NCBI GenBank assembly: GCA_964019135.1
Contig: OZ025263.1
Coordinates: forward strand, 37,302,133 to 37,366,132
Origin: Arenicola marina
Taxonomy: Eukaryota; Annelida; Polychaeta; Arenicolidae
Reading direction: 5' to 3'
Length of the DNA stretch: 64,000 nucleotides
The translations under genes and the position numbers were made by a program. Numbering within the stretch: the stretch's first letter is position 1; the number at the start of each line of letters is the position of its first letter. This document shows positions 1 through 13,700 of this stretch, in pieces. The notes below the pieces were generated by a model, which was given only the letters and a program-made list of their open reading frames with translations, was not told the DNA's origin and made no database searches.

Positions 1-1683
1 TACCTGAGAGACGGGGGTACCTCCATCCTGTCACTGTACCTGAGAGACGGAGGTACCTCCATCCTGTCACTATACCTGAGAGACGGGGGTACCTCCATCC
101 TGTCACTGTACCTGAGAGACGGAGGTACCTCCATCCTGTCACTATACCTGAGAGACGGGGGTACCTCCATCCCGCCCCTATGCCTGAGAGACGGAGGTAC
201 CTCCATCTCGCCCCTGTACCTGAGAGACGGGGTACCTCCATCCTGTCACTATGCCTGAGAGACGGGGGTACCTCCATCCCGCCCTATACCTGAGAGACGG
301 GGGTGCCTCCATCCTGTCACTATACCTGAGAGACGGGGTACCTCCATCCTGTCACTATGCCTGAGAGACGGGGGTACCTCCATCCCGCCCCTATACCTGA
401 GAGACGGGGGTACCTCTATCCTGTCACTATGCCTGAGAGACGGGGGTACCTCCATCCTGTCACTATACCTGAGAGACGGGGGTACCTCCATCCTGTCACT
501 ATGCCTGAGAGACGAGGTACCTCCATCCTGTCACTATACCTGAGAGACGGGGGTACCTCCATCCCGCCCCTATACCTGAGAGACGGGGGGTGCCTCCATC
601 CTGTCACTATACATGAGAGACGGGGGTACCTCCATCCCGCCCCTATACGCGAGAGACGGGGGTACCTCCATCCTGTCACTGTACCTGAGAGACGGGGGTA
701 CCTCCATCCCGCCCCTATACCTGAGAGACGGGGGTACCTCCATCCTGTCACTATACCTGAGAGAAGGGGGTACCTCCATCCCGCCCCTATACCTGAGAGA
801 CGGGGGTACCTCCATCCTGTCACTATACCTGAGAGACGGGGGTACCTCCATCCTGTCACTATACCTGAGAGACCGGGATACCTCCATCCCGCCCCTATAC
901 CTGAGAGACGGGGGGTGCCTCCATCCTGTCGCTATACATGAGAGACGGGGGTACCTCCATCCCGCCCCTATACGCGAGAGACGGGGGTACCTCCATCCTG
1001 TCACTGTACCTGAGAGACGGGGGTACCTCCATCCCGCCCCTATACCTGAGAGACGGGGGTACCTCCATCCTGTCACTATACCTGAGAGAAGGGGGTACCT
1101 CCATCCTGTCACTATACCTGAGAGACCGGGATACCTCCATCCTGTCACTATACCTGAGAGACGGGGGTACTTCCACCCCGCCCCTATGCCTGAGACCGGG
1201 ATAGCTCCATCCCGCCCCTATACCTGAGAGACGGGGGTACCTCCATCCTGTCACTATACCTGAGAGACGGGGGTACCTCCATCCTGTCACTATACCTGAG
1301 AGACCGGGATACCTCCATCCTGTCACTATACCTGAGAGACGGGGGTACTTCCACCCCGCCCCTATGCCTGAGACCGGGATAGCTCCATCCCGCCCCTGTA
1401 CCTGAGAGATGGGGGTACCTCCATCCTGTCACTATACCTGAGAGAAGGGGGTACCTCCATCCTGTCACTATACCTGAGAGACGGGGGTACCTCCATCCCG
1501 CCCCTGTACCTGAGAGACGGGGGTACCTCCATCCTGTCACTGTACCTGAGAGACGGAGGTACCTCCATCCTGTCACTATACCTGAGAGACGGGGGTACCT
1601 CCATCCTGTCACTGTACCTGAGAGACGGGGGTACCTCCATCCTGTCACTATACCTGAGAGAAGGGGGTACTTCCATCCCGCCC

Positions 1684-4600
1684 CTATACCTGAGAGACGG
1701 GGTACCTCCATCCTGTCACTATACCTGAGAGACGGGGGTACCTCCATCCTGTCACTATGCCTGAGAGACGGGGTACCTCCATCCTGTCATTATACCTGAG
1801 AGACGGGGGTACCTCCATCCTGTCACTATACCTGAGAGACGGGGGTACCTCCATCCTGTCACTATACCTGAGAGACGGGGGTACCTCCATCCCGCCCCTA
1901 TGCCTGAGAGACGGGGGTACCTCCATCCCGCCCCTGTACCTGAGAGACGGGGGTACCTCCATCCCGCCCCTGTACCTGAGAGATGGGGGTACCTCCATCC
2001 TGTCACTATGTCTGAGGGACGGGGGTACCTCCATCCTGTCACTATACCTGAGAGACGGGGGTACTTCCATCCTGTCACTATACCTGAGACGGGGGTACCT
2101 CCATCCTGTCACTATACCTGAGAGACGGGGATACCTCCATCCTGTCACTATACCTGAGAGACGGGGGTACCTCCATCCCGCCCCTATACCTGAGAGACGG
2201 GGGTACCTCCATCCTGTCACTATACCTGAGGGACGGGGGTACCTCCATCCTGTCACTATACCTGAGAGACAGGGGTACCTCCATCCTGTCACTATACCTG
2301 AGAGACGGGGGTACCTCCATCCCGCCCCTATGCCTGAGAGACGGGGATACCTCCATCTCGCCCCTGTACCTGAGAGACGGGGTACCTCCATCCTGTCACT
2401 ATGCCTGAGAGATGGGGGTACCTCCATCCCGCCCCTATACATGAGAGACGGGGGTGCCTCCATCCTGTCTCACTGAGAGACGGGGGTACCTCCATCCTGC
2501 CACTATACCTGAGAGACGGGGGTACCTCCATCCTGTCACTATACCTGAGAGACGGGGGTACCTCCATCCTGTCACTATACCTGAGAGACGGGGGTACCTC
2601 CATCCCGCCCCTGTACCTGAGAGACGGGGGTACCTCCATCCTGTCACTGTACCTGAGAGACGGAGGTACCTCCATCCTGTCACTATACCTGAGAGACGGG
2701 GGTACCTCCATCCTGTCACTGTACCTGAGAGACGGGGGTACCTCCATCCTGTCACTATACCTGAGAGAAGGGGGTACTTCCATCCCGCCCCTATACCTGA
2801 GAGACGGGGTACCTCCATCCTGTCACTATACCTGAGAGACGGGGGTACCTCCATCCTGTCACTATGCCTGAGAGACGGGGTACCTCCATCCTGTCATTAT
2901 ACCTGAGAGACGGGGGTACCTCCATCCTGTCACTATACCTGAGAGACGGGGGTACCTCCATCCTGTCACTATACCTGAGAGACGGGGGTACCTCCATCCC
3001 GCCCCTATGCCTGAGAGACGGGGGTACCTCCATCCCGCCCCTGTACCTGAGAGACGGGGGTACCTCCATCCCGCCCCTGTACCTGAGAGATGGGGGTACC
3101 TCCATCCTGTCACTATGTCTGAGGGACGGGGGTACCTCCATCCTGTCACTATACCTGAGAGACGGGGGTACTTCCATCCTGTCACTATACCTGAGACGGG
3201 GGTACCTCCATCCTGTCACTATACCTGAGAGACGGGGATACCTCCATCCTGTCACTATACCTGAGAGACGGGGGTACCTCCATCCCGCCCCTATACCTGA
3301 GAGACGGGGGTACCTCCATCCTGTCACTATACCTGAGGGACGGGGGTACCTCCATCCTGTCACTATACCTGAGAGACAGGGGTACCTCCATCCTGTCACT
3401 ATACCTGAGAGACGGGGGTACCTCCATCCCGCCCCTATGCCTGAGAGACGGGGATACCTCCATCTCGCCCCTGTACCTGAGAGACGGGGTACCTCCATCC
3501 TGTCACTATGCCTGAGAGATGGGGGTACCTCCATCCCGCCCCTATACATGAGAGACGGGGGTGCCTCCATCCTGTCTCACTGAGAGACGGGGGTACCTCC
3601 ATCCTGCCACTATACCTGAGAGACGGGGGTACCTCCATCCTGTCACTATACCTGAGAGACGGGGGTACCTCCATCCTGTCACTATACCTGAGAGACGGGG
3701 GTACCTCCATCCCGCCCCTGTACCTGAGAGACGGGGGTACCTCCATCCTGTCACTGTACCTGAGAGACGGAGGTACCTCCATCCTGTCACTATACCTGAG
3801 AGACGGGGGTACCTCCATCCTGTCACTGTACCTGAGAGACGGGGGTACCTCCATCCTGTCACTATACCTGAGAGAAGGGGGTACTTCCATCCCGCCCCTA
3901 TACCTGAGAGACGGGGTACCTCCATCCTGTCACTATACCTGAGAGACGGGGGTACCTCCATCCTGTCACTATGCCTGAGAGACGGGGTACCTCCATCCTG
4001 TCATTATACCTGAGAGACGGGGGTACCTCCATCCTGTCACTATACCTGAGAGACGGGGGTACCTCCATCCTGTCACTATACCTGAGAGACGGGGGTACCT
4101 CCATCCCGCCCCTATGCCTGAGAGACGGGGGTACCTCCATCCCGCCCCTGTACCTGAGAGACGGGGGTACCTCCATCCCGCCCCTGTACCTGAGAGATGG
4201 GGGTACCTCCATCCTGTCACTATGTCTGAGGGACGGGGGTACCTCCATCCTGTCACTATACCTGAGAGACGGGGGTACTTCCATCCTGTCACTATACCTG
4301 AGACGGGGGTACCTCCATCCTGTCACTATACCTGAGAGACGGGGATACCTCCATCCTGTCACTATACCTGAGAGACGGGGGTACCTCCATCCCGCCCCTA
4401 TACCTGAGAGACGGGGGTACCTCCATCCTGTCACTATACCTGAGGGACGGGGGAACCTCCATCCTGTCACTATACCTGAGAGACAGGGGTACCTCCATCC
4501 TGTCACTATACCTGAGAGACGGGGGTACCTCCATCCCGCCCCTATGCCTGAGAGACGGGGATACCTCCATCTCGCCCCTGTACCTGAGAGACGGGGTACC

Positions 4601-4790
4601 TCCATCCTGTCACTATGCCTGAGAGATGGGGGTACCTCCATCCCGCCCCTATACATGAGAGACGGGGGTGCCTCCATCCTGTCTCACTGAGAGACGGGGG
4701 TACCTCCATCCTGCCACTATACCTGAGAGACGGGGGTACCTCCATCCTGTCACTATACCTGAGAGACGGGGGTACCTCTATCCTGTCACT
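1684..4790. repeat. Near-identical 1107-bp higher-order block, three copies
   Basis: The segments beginning at 1684, 2791 and 3898 repeat with a spacing of 1107 bp, including the same order of type A and B units, the same 35-bp units and the same rare variants (CATTATAC near 1793, 2900 and 4007). The only difference I noticed in the third copy is GGAACC for GGTACC near 4452. The third copy diverges after about 4780. This implies very recent block amplification. Confidence 0.9.
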
Positions 4791-6590
4791 ATACCTGAGA
4801 GACGGGGGTACCTCCATCCTGTCACTATGCCTGAGAGATGGGGGTACCTCCATCCCGCCCCTATACCTGAGAGACGAGGTACCTCCATCCTGTCACTATA
4901 CCTGAGAGACGGGGATACCTCCATCCCGCCCCTATACCTGAGAGACGGGGGTGCCTCCATCCTGTCACTATACCTGAGAGACGGGGGTACCTCCATCCCG
5001 CCCCTATACCTGAGAGACGGGGGTACCTCCATCCTGTCACTATACCTGAGAGAATGGGGTACCTCCATCCCGCCCCTATATCTGAGAGACGGGGTACCTT
5101 CATCCTGTCACTATACCTGAGAGACAGGGGTACCTCCATCCTGTCACTATACCTGAGAGACGGGGGTACCTCCATCCCGCCCCTATGCCTGAGAGACGGG
5201 GATACCTCCATCTCGCCCCTGTACCTGAGAGACGGGGTACCTCCATCCTGTCACTATGCCTGAGAGATGGGGGTACCTCCATCCCGCCCCTATACATGAG
5301 AGACGGGGGTGCCTCCATCCTGTCTCACTGAGAGACGGGGGTACCTCCATCCTGCCACTATACCTGAGAGACGGGGGTACCTCCATCCTGTCACTATACC
5401 TGAGAGACGGGGGTACCTCTATCCTGTCACTATACCTGAGAGACGGGGGTACCTCCATCCTGTCACTATGCCTGAGAGATGGGGGTACCTCCATCCCGCC
5501 CCTATACCTGAGAGACGAGGTACCTCCATCCTGTCACTATACCTGAGAGACGGGGATACCTCCATCCCGCCCCTATACCTGAGAGACGGGGGTGCCTCCA
5601 TCCTGTCACTATACCTGAGAGACGGGGGTACCTCCATCCCGCCCCTATACCTGAGAGACGGGGGTACCTCCATCCTGTCACTATACCTGAGAGAATGGGA
5701 TACCTCCATCCCGCCCCTATATCTGAGAGACGGGGTACCTTCATCCTGTCACTGTACCTGAGAGACGGAGGTACCTCCATCCCGCCCCTATACGTGAGAG
5801 ACGGGGTACCTTCATCCTGTCACTGTACCTGAGAGACGGAGGTACCTCCATCCTGTCACTATACCTGAGAGACGGGGGTACCTCCATCCTGTCACTGTAC
5901 CTGAGAGACGGGGGTACCTCCATCCTGTCACTATACCTGAGAGAAGGGGGTACCTCCATCCCGCCCCTATACCTGAGAGACGGGGGTACCTCCATCCTGT
6001 CACTATACCTGAGAGACGGGGGTACCTCCATCCCGCCCCTATACCGGAGAGACGGGGGTACCTCCATCCTGTCACTATACCTGAGAGACGGGGGTACCTC
6101 CATCCTGTCACTATACCTGAGGGACGGGGGTACCTCCATCCTGTCACTATACCTGAGAGACGGGGGTACCTCCACCCTGTCACTATACCTGAGACGGGGG
6201 TACCTCCATCCTGTCACTATACCTGAGAGACGGGGATACCTCCATCCTGTCACTATGCCTGAGAGACGGGGGTACCTCCATCCCGCCCCTATACCTGAGA
6301 GACGGGGGTACCTCCATTATGTCACTATACCTGAGAGACGGGGGTACCTCCATCCGGTCACTATACCTGAGAGAGGGGGGTACCTCCATCCTTTCACTAT
6401 ACCTGAGAGACGGGGGTACCTCCATCCCTCCCCTATACCTGAGAGACGGGGGTGCCTCCATCCTGTCACTATACCTGAGAGACGGGGGTACCTCCATCCC
6501 GCCCCTATATCTGAGAGACGGGGGTGCCTCCATCCTGTCACTATACCTGAGAGACGGGGGTACCTCCATCCCGCCCCTATATCTGAGAGA

Positions 6591-9500
6591 CGGGGGTACC
6601 TCCATCCTGTCACTATACCTGAGAGACGGGGGTACCTCCATCCCGCCCCTATACCTGAGAGACGGGGGTACCTCCATCCTGTCACTATACCTGAGAGACG
6701 GGGGTACCTCCATCCCGCCCCTATACCTGAGAGACGGGGGTACCTCCATCCTGTCACTATACCTGAGAGACGGGGGTACCTCCATCCTGTCACTATACCT
6801 GAGAGAAGGGGGTACCTCCATCCCGCCCCTATATCTGAGAGACGGGGGTACCTCCATCCTGTCACTATACCTGAGAGACGGGGGTACCTCCATCCTGTCA
6901 CTATACCTGAGAGACGGAGGTACCTCCATCCTGTCACTATACCTGAGAGACGGGGGTAGCTCCATCCCGCCCCTGTACCTGAGAGACGGGGGTACCTCCA
7001 TGCTGTCACTATACCTGAGAGACGGTGGTACCTCCATCCTGTCACTATACCTGAGAGAAGGGGGTACCTCCATCCCGCCCCTATACCTGAGAGACGGGGG
7101 TACCTCCATCCTGTCACTATACCTGAGAGACGGGGGTACCTCCATCCTTTCACTATACCTGAGAGACGGGGGTACCTCCATCCCGCCCCTATACCTGAGA
7201 GACGGGGGTACCTCCATCCTGTCACTATACCTGAGAGACGGGGGTACCTCCATCCTGTCACTATACCTGAGAGACCGGGATACCTCCATCCTGTCACTAT
7301 ACCTGAGAGACGTGGGTACCTCCATCCCGCCCCTATACCTGAGAGACGGGGGTACCTCCATCCTTTCACTATACCTGAGAGACGGGGGTACCTCCATCCC
7401 GCCCCTATACCTGAGAGACGGGGGTACCTCCATCCTGTCACTATACCTGAGAGACGGGGGTACCTCCATCCTGTCACTATACCTGAGAGACCGGGATACC
7501 TCCATCCTGTCACTATACCTGAGAGACGTGGGTACTTCCACCCCGCCCCTATGCCTGAGACCGGGATAGCTCCATCCCGCCCCTGTACCTGAGAGATGGG
7601 GGTACCTCCATCCTGTCACTATACCTGAGAGAAGGGGGTACCTCCATCCTGTCACTATACCTGAGAGACGGGGGTACCTCCATCCCGCCCCTGTACCTGA
7701 GAGACGGGGGTACCTCCATCCTGTCACTGTACCTGAGAGACGGAGGTACCTCCATCCTGTCACTATACCTGAGAGACGGGGGTACCTCCATCCTGTCACT
7801 GTACCTGAGAGACGGGGGTACCTCCATCCTGTCACTATACCTGAGAGAAGGGGGTACTTCCATCCCGCCCCTATACCTGAGAGACGGGGTACCTCCATCC
7901 TGTCACTATACCTGAGAGACGGGGGTACCTCCATCCTGTCACTATGCCTGAGAGACGGGGTACCTCCATCCTGTCATTATACCTGAGAGACGGGGGTACC
8001 TCCATCCTGTCACTATACCTGAGAGACGGGGGTACCTCCATCCTGTCACTATACCTGAGAGACGGGGGTACCTCCATCCCGCCCCTATGCCTGAGAGACG
8101 GGGGTACCTCCATCCCGCCCCTGTACCTGAGAGACGGGGGTACCTCCATCCCGCCCCTGTACCTGAGAGATGGGGGTACCTCCATCCTGTCACTATGTCT
8201 GAGGGACGGGGGTACCTCCATCCTGTCACTATACCTGAGAGACGGGGGTACTTCCATCCTGTCACTATACCTGAGACGGGGGTACCTCCATCCTGTCACT
8301 ATACCTGAGAGACGGGGATACCTCCATCCTGTCACTATACCTGAGAGACGGGGGTACCTCCATCCCGCCCCTATACCTGAGAGACGGGGGTACCTCCATC
8401 CTGTCACTATACCTGAGGGACGGGGGTACCTCCATCCTGTCACTATACCTGAGAGACAGGGGTACCTCCATCCTGTCACTATACCTGAGAGACGGGGGTA
8501 CCTCCATCCCGCCCCTATGCCTGAGAGACGGGGATACCTCCATCTCGCCCCTGTACCTGAGAGACGGGGTACCTCCATCCTGTCACTATGCCTGAGAGAT
8601 GGGGGTACCTCCATCCCGCCCCTATACATGAGAGACGGGGGTGCCTCCATCCTGTCTCACTGAGAGACGGGGGTACCTCCATCCTGTCACTATACCTGAG
8701 AGACGGGGGTACCTCCATCCCGCCCCTATACCTGAGAGACGGGGGTACCTCCATCCTGTCACTATACCTGAGAGACGGGGGTACCTCCATCCCGCCCCTA
8801 TACCTGAGAGACGGGGGTACCTCCATCCTGTCACTATACCTGAGAGACGGGGGTACCTCCATCCTGTCACTATACCTGAGAGAAGGGGGTACCTCCATCC
8901 CGCCCCTATATCTGAGAGACGGGGGTACCTCCATCCTGTCACTATACCTGAGAGACGGGGGTACCTCCATCCTGTCACTATACCTGAGAGACGGAGGTAC
9001 CTCCATCCTGTCACTATACCTGAGAGACGGGGGTAGCTCCATCCCGCCCCTGTACCTGAGAGACGGGGGTACCTCCATGCTGTCACTATACCTGAGAGAC
9101 GGTGGTACCTCCATCCTGTCACTATACCTGAGAGAAGGGGGTACCTCCATCCCGCCCCTATACCTGAGAGACGGGGGTACCTCCATCCTGTCACTATACC
9201 TGAGAGACGGGGGTACCTCCATCCTTTCACTATACCTGAGAGACGGGGGTACCTCCATCCCGCCCCTATACCTGAGAGACGGGGGTACCTCCATCCTGTC
9301 ACTATACCTGAGAGACGGGGGTACCTCCATCCTGTCACTATACCTGAGAGACCGGGATACCTCCATCCTGTCACTATACCTGAGAGACGTGGGTACCTCC
9401 ATCCCGCCCCTATACCTGAGAGACGGGGGTACCTCCATCCTTTCACTATACCTGAGAGACGGGGGTACCTCCATCCCGCCCCTATACCTGAGAGACGGGG

Positions 9501-10727
9501 GTACCTCCATCCTGTCACTATACCTGAGAGACGGGGGTACCTCCATCCTGTCACTATACCTGAGAGACCGGGATACCTCCATCCTGTCACTATACCTGAG
9601 AGACGTGGGTACTTCCACCCCGCCCCTATGCCTGAGACCGGGATAGCTCCATCCCGCCCCTGTACCTGAGAGATGGGGGTACCTCCATCCTGTCACTATA
9701 CCTGAGAGAAGGGGGTACCTCCATCCTGTCACTATACCTGAGAGACGGGGGTACCTCCATCCCGCCCCTGTACCTGAGAGACGGGGGTACCTCCATCCTG
9801 TCACTGTACCTGAGAGACGGAGGTACCTCCATCCTGTCACTATACCTGAGAGACGGGGGTACCTCCATCCTGTCACTGTACCTGAGAGACGGGGGTACCT
9901 CCATCCTGTCACTATACCTGAGAGAAGGGGGTACTTCCATCCCGCCCCTATACCTGAGAGACGGGGTACCTCCATCCTGTCACTATACCTGAGAGACGGG
10001 GGTACCTCCATCCTGTCACTATGCCTGAGAGACGGGGTACCTCCATCCTGTCATTATACCTGAGAGACGGGGGTACCTCCATCCTGTCACTATACCTGAG
10101 AGACGGGGGTACCTCCATCCTGTCACTATACCTGAGAGACGGGGGTACCTCCATCCCGCCCCTATGCCTGAGAGACGGGGGTACCTCCATCCCGCCCCTG
10201 TACCTGAGAGACGGGGGTACCTCCATCCCGCCCCTGTACCTGAGAGATGGGGGTACCTCCATCCTGTCACTATGTCTGAGGGACGGGGGTACCTCCATCC
10301 TGTCACTATACCTGAGAGACGGGGGTACTTCCATCCTGTCACTATACCTGAGACGGGGGTACCTCCATCCTGTCACTATACCTGAGAGACGGGGATACCT
10401 CCATCCTGTCACTATACCTGAGAGACGGGGGTACCTCCATCCCGCCCCTATACCTGAGAGACGGGGGTACCTCCATCCTGTCACTATACCTGAGGGACGG
10501 GGGTACCTCCATCCTGTCACTATACCTGAGAGACAGGGGTACCTCCATCCTGTCACTATACCTGAGAGACGGGGGTACCTCCATCCCGCCCCTATGCCTG
10601 AGAGACGGGGATACCTCCATCTCGCCCCTGTACCTGAGAGACGGGGTACCTCCATCCTGTCACTATGCCTGAGAGATGGGGGTACCTCCATCCCGCCCCT
10701 ATACATGAGAGACGGGGGTGCCTCCAT
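6591..10727. repeat. Tandem duplication of a 2077-bp higher-order block
   Basis: The stretch ending at 8650 is repeated ending at 10727, displaced by 2077 bp, with the same series of variant units (CGGGATACC, GACGTGGGTACC, CCGGGATAGCTCC). A further displacement of 5409 bp relates about 5183-6380 to about 10592-11790, so nested duplications of different lengths built this part of the array. Confidence 0.85.
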
Positions 10728-13700
10728 CCTGTCTCACTGAGAGACGGGGGTACCTCCATCCTGCCACTATACCTGAGAGACGGGGGTACCTCCATCCTGT
10801 CACTATACCTGAGAGACGGGGGTACCTCCATCCTGTCACTATACCTGAGAGACGGGGGTACCTCCATCCTGTCACTATGCCTGAGAGATGGGGGTACCTC
10901 CATCCCGCCCCTATACCTGAGAGACGAGGTACCTCCATCCTGTCACTATACCTGAGAGACGGGGATACCTCCATCCCGCCCCTATACCTGAGAGACGGGG
11001 GTGCCTCCATCCTGTCACTATACCTGAGAGACGGGGGTACCTCCATCCCGCCCCTATACCTGAGAGACGGGGGTACCTCCATCCTGTCACTATACCTGAG
11101 AGAATGGGGTACCTCCATCCCGCCCCTATATCTGAGAGACGGGGTACCTTCATCCTGTCACTGTACCTGAGAGACGGAGGTACCTCCATCCCGCCCCTAT
11201 ACGTGAGAGACGGGGTACCTTCATCCTGTCACTGTACCTGAGAGACGGAGGTACCTCCATCCTGTCACTATACCTGAGAGACGGGGGTACCTCCATCCTG
11301 TCACTGTACCTGAGAGACGGGGGTACCTCCATCCTGTCACTATACCTGAGAGAAGGGGGTACCTCCATCCCGCCCCTATACCTGAGAGACGGGGGTACCT
11401 CCATCCTGTCACTATACCTGAGAGACGGGGGTACCTCCATCCCGCCCCTATACCGGAGAGACGGGGGTACCTCCATCCTGTCACTATACCTGAGAGACGG
11501 GGGTACCTCCATCCTGTCACTATACCTGAGGGACGGGGGTACCTCCATCCTGTCACTATACCTGAGAGACGGGGGTACCTCCACCCTGTCACTATACCTG
11601 AGACGGGGGTACCTCCATCCTGTCACTATACCTGAGAGACGGGGATACCTCCATCCTGTCACTATGCCTGAGAGACGGGGGTACCTCCATCCCGCCCCTA
11701 TACCTGAGAGACGGGGGTACCTCCATTATGTCACTATACCTGAGAGACGGGGGTACCTCCATCCTGTCACTATACCTGAGAGAGGGGGGTACCTCCATCC
11801 TTTCACTATACCTGAGAGACGGGGGGTACCTCCATCCCTCCCCTATACCTGAGAGACGGGGGTGCCTCCATCCTGTCACTATACCTGAGAGACGGGGGTA
11901 CCTCCATCCCGCCCCTATACCTGAGAGACGGGGGTGCCTCCATCCTGTCACTATACCTGAGAGACGGGGGTACCTCCATCCCGCCCCTATATCTGAGAGA
12001 CGGGGGTACCTCCATCCTGTCACTATACCTGAGAGACGGGGGTACCTCCATCCCGCCCCTATACCTGAGAGACGGGGGTACCTCCATCCTGTCACTATAC
12101 CTGAGAGACGGGGGTACCTCCATCCCGCCCCTATACCTGAGAGACGGGGGTACCTCCATCCCGCCCCTATACCGGAGAGACGGGGGTACCTCCATCCTGT
12201 CACTATACCTGAGAGACGGTGGTACCTCCATCCTGTCACTATACCTGAGAGACGGGGGTACCTCCATCCCGCCCCTATACCGGAGAGACGGGGGTACCTC
12301 CATCCTGTCACTATACCTGAGAGACGGGGGTACCTCCATCCTGTCACTATACCTGAGAGACGGGGGTACCTCCATCCCGCCCCTATACCTGAGAGACGGG
12401 GGTACCTCCATCCCGCCCCTATACATGAGAGACGGGGGTACCTCCAACCTGCCACTATACCTGAGAGACGGGGGTACCTCCATCCCGTCACTGTACCTGA
12501 GAGACGGGGGTACCTCCATCCCGCCCCTATACCTGAGAGACGGGGGTACCTCCATCCTGTCACTATACCTGAGAGACGGGGGCACCTCCATCCCGCCCCT
12601 ATACCTGAAAGATGAGGGTACCTCCATCCCGCCCCTATTCATGAGAGACGGGTTACCTCCATCCCGCCCCTGTACCTGAGAGACGGGGGTACCTCCATCC
12701 CGCCCCTATATCTGAGAGACGGGGTACCTCCATCCTGTCACTATACCTGAGAGACGGGGGTACCTCCATCCCGCCCCTATACCTGAGAGACGGGGGTACC
12801 TCCATCCCGTCCCTATACCTGAGAGATGGGGGTACCTCCATCCCGCTCCTATTCCTGAGAGACGGGGGTACCTCCATCCTGTCACTATACCTGAGAGACG
12901 GGGGTACCTCCATCCTGTCACTATACCTGAGAGACGGGGGTACCTCCATGCTGTCACTATACCTGAGAGACGGTGGTACCTCCATCCCGTCACTATACCT
13001 GAGAGACGGGGGTACCTCCATCCCGCCCCTATACCTGAGAGACGGGGGTACCTCCATCCTGTCACTATACCTGAGAGAAGGGGGTACCTCCATCCTGTCA
13101 CTATACCTGAGAGACGGGGGTACCTACATCCTGTCACTATACCTTAGAGACGGAGGTACCTCCATCCTGTCACTATACCTGAGAGACGGGGGTAGCTCCA
13201 TCCCGCCCCTGTACCTGAGAGACGGGGGTACCTCCATGCTGTCACTATACCTGAGAGACGGGGGTACCTCCATCCTGTCACTATATCTGAGAGACGGGGT
13301 ACCTCCGTCCTGTCACTATGCCTGAGAAACGGGGGTACCTCCATCCCGCCCCTATACCTGAGAGACGGGGGTACCTCCATCCTGTCATTATACCTGAGAG
13401 ACGGGGGTACCTCCATCCTGTCACTATACCTTAGAGACGGAGGTACCTCCATCCTGTCACTATACCTGAGAGACGGGGGTAGCTCCATCCCGCCCCTGTA
13501 CCTGAGAGACGGGGGTACCTCCATGCTGTCACTATACCTGAGAGACGGTGGTACCTCCATCCCGTCACTATACCTGAGAGACGGGGGTACCTCCATCCCG
13601 CCCCTATACCTGAGAGACGGGGGTACCTCCATCCCGCCCCTATACCTGAGAGACGGGGTACCTCCATCCTGTCACTATACCTGAGAGACGGGGGTACCTC

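Noticed and set aside
6183-7934. 583-codon and similar frames of MEVPPSLRYSDR-type repeats, both strands
   Set aside because: Consequence of a 36-bp stop-free unit; plus and minus frames are equally long over the same DNA.
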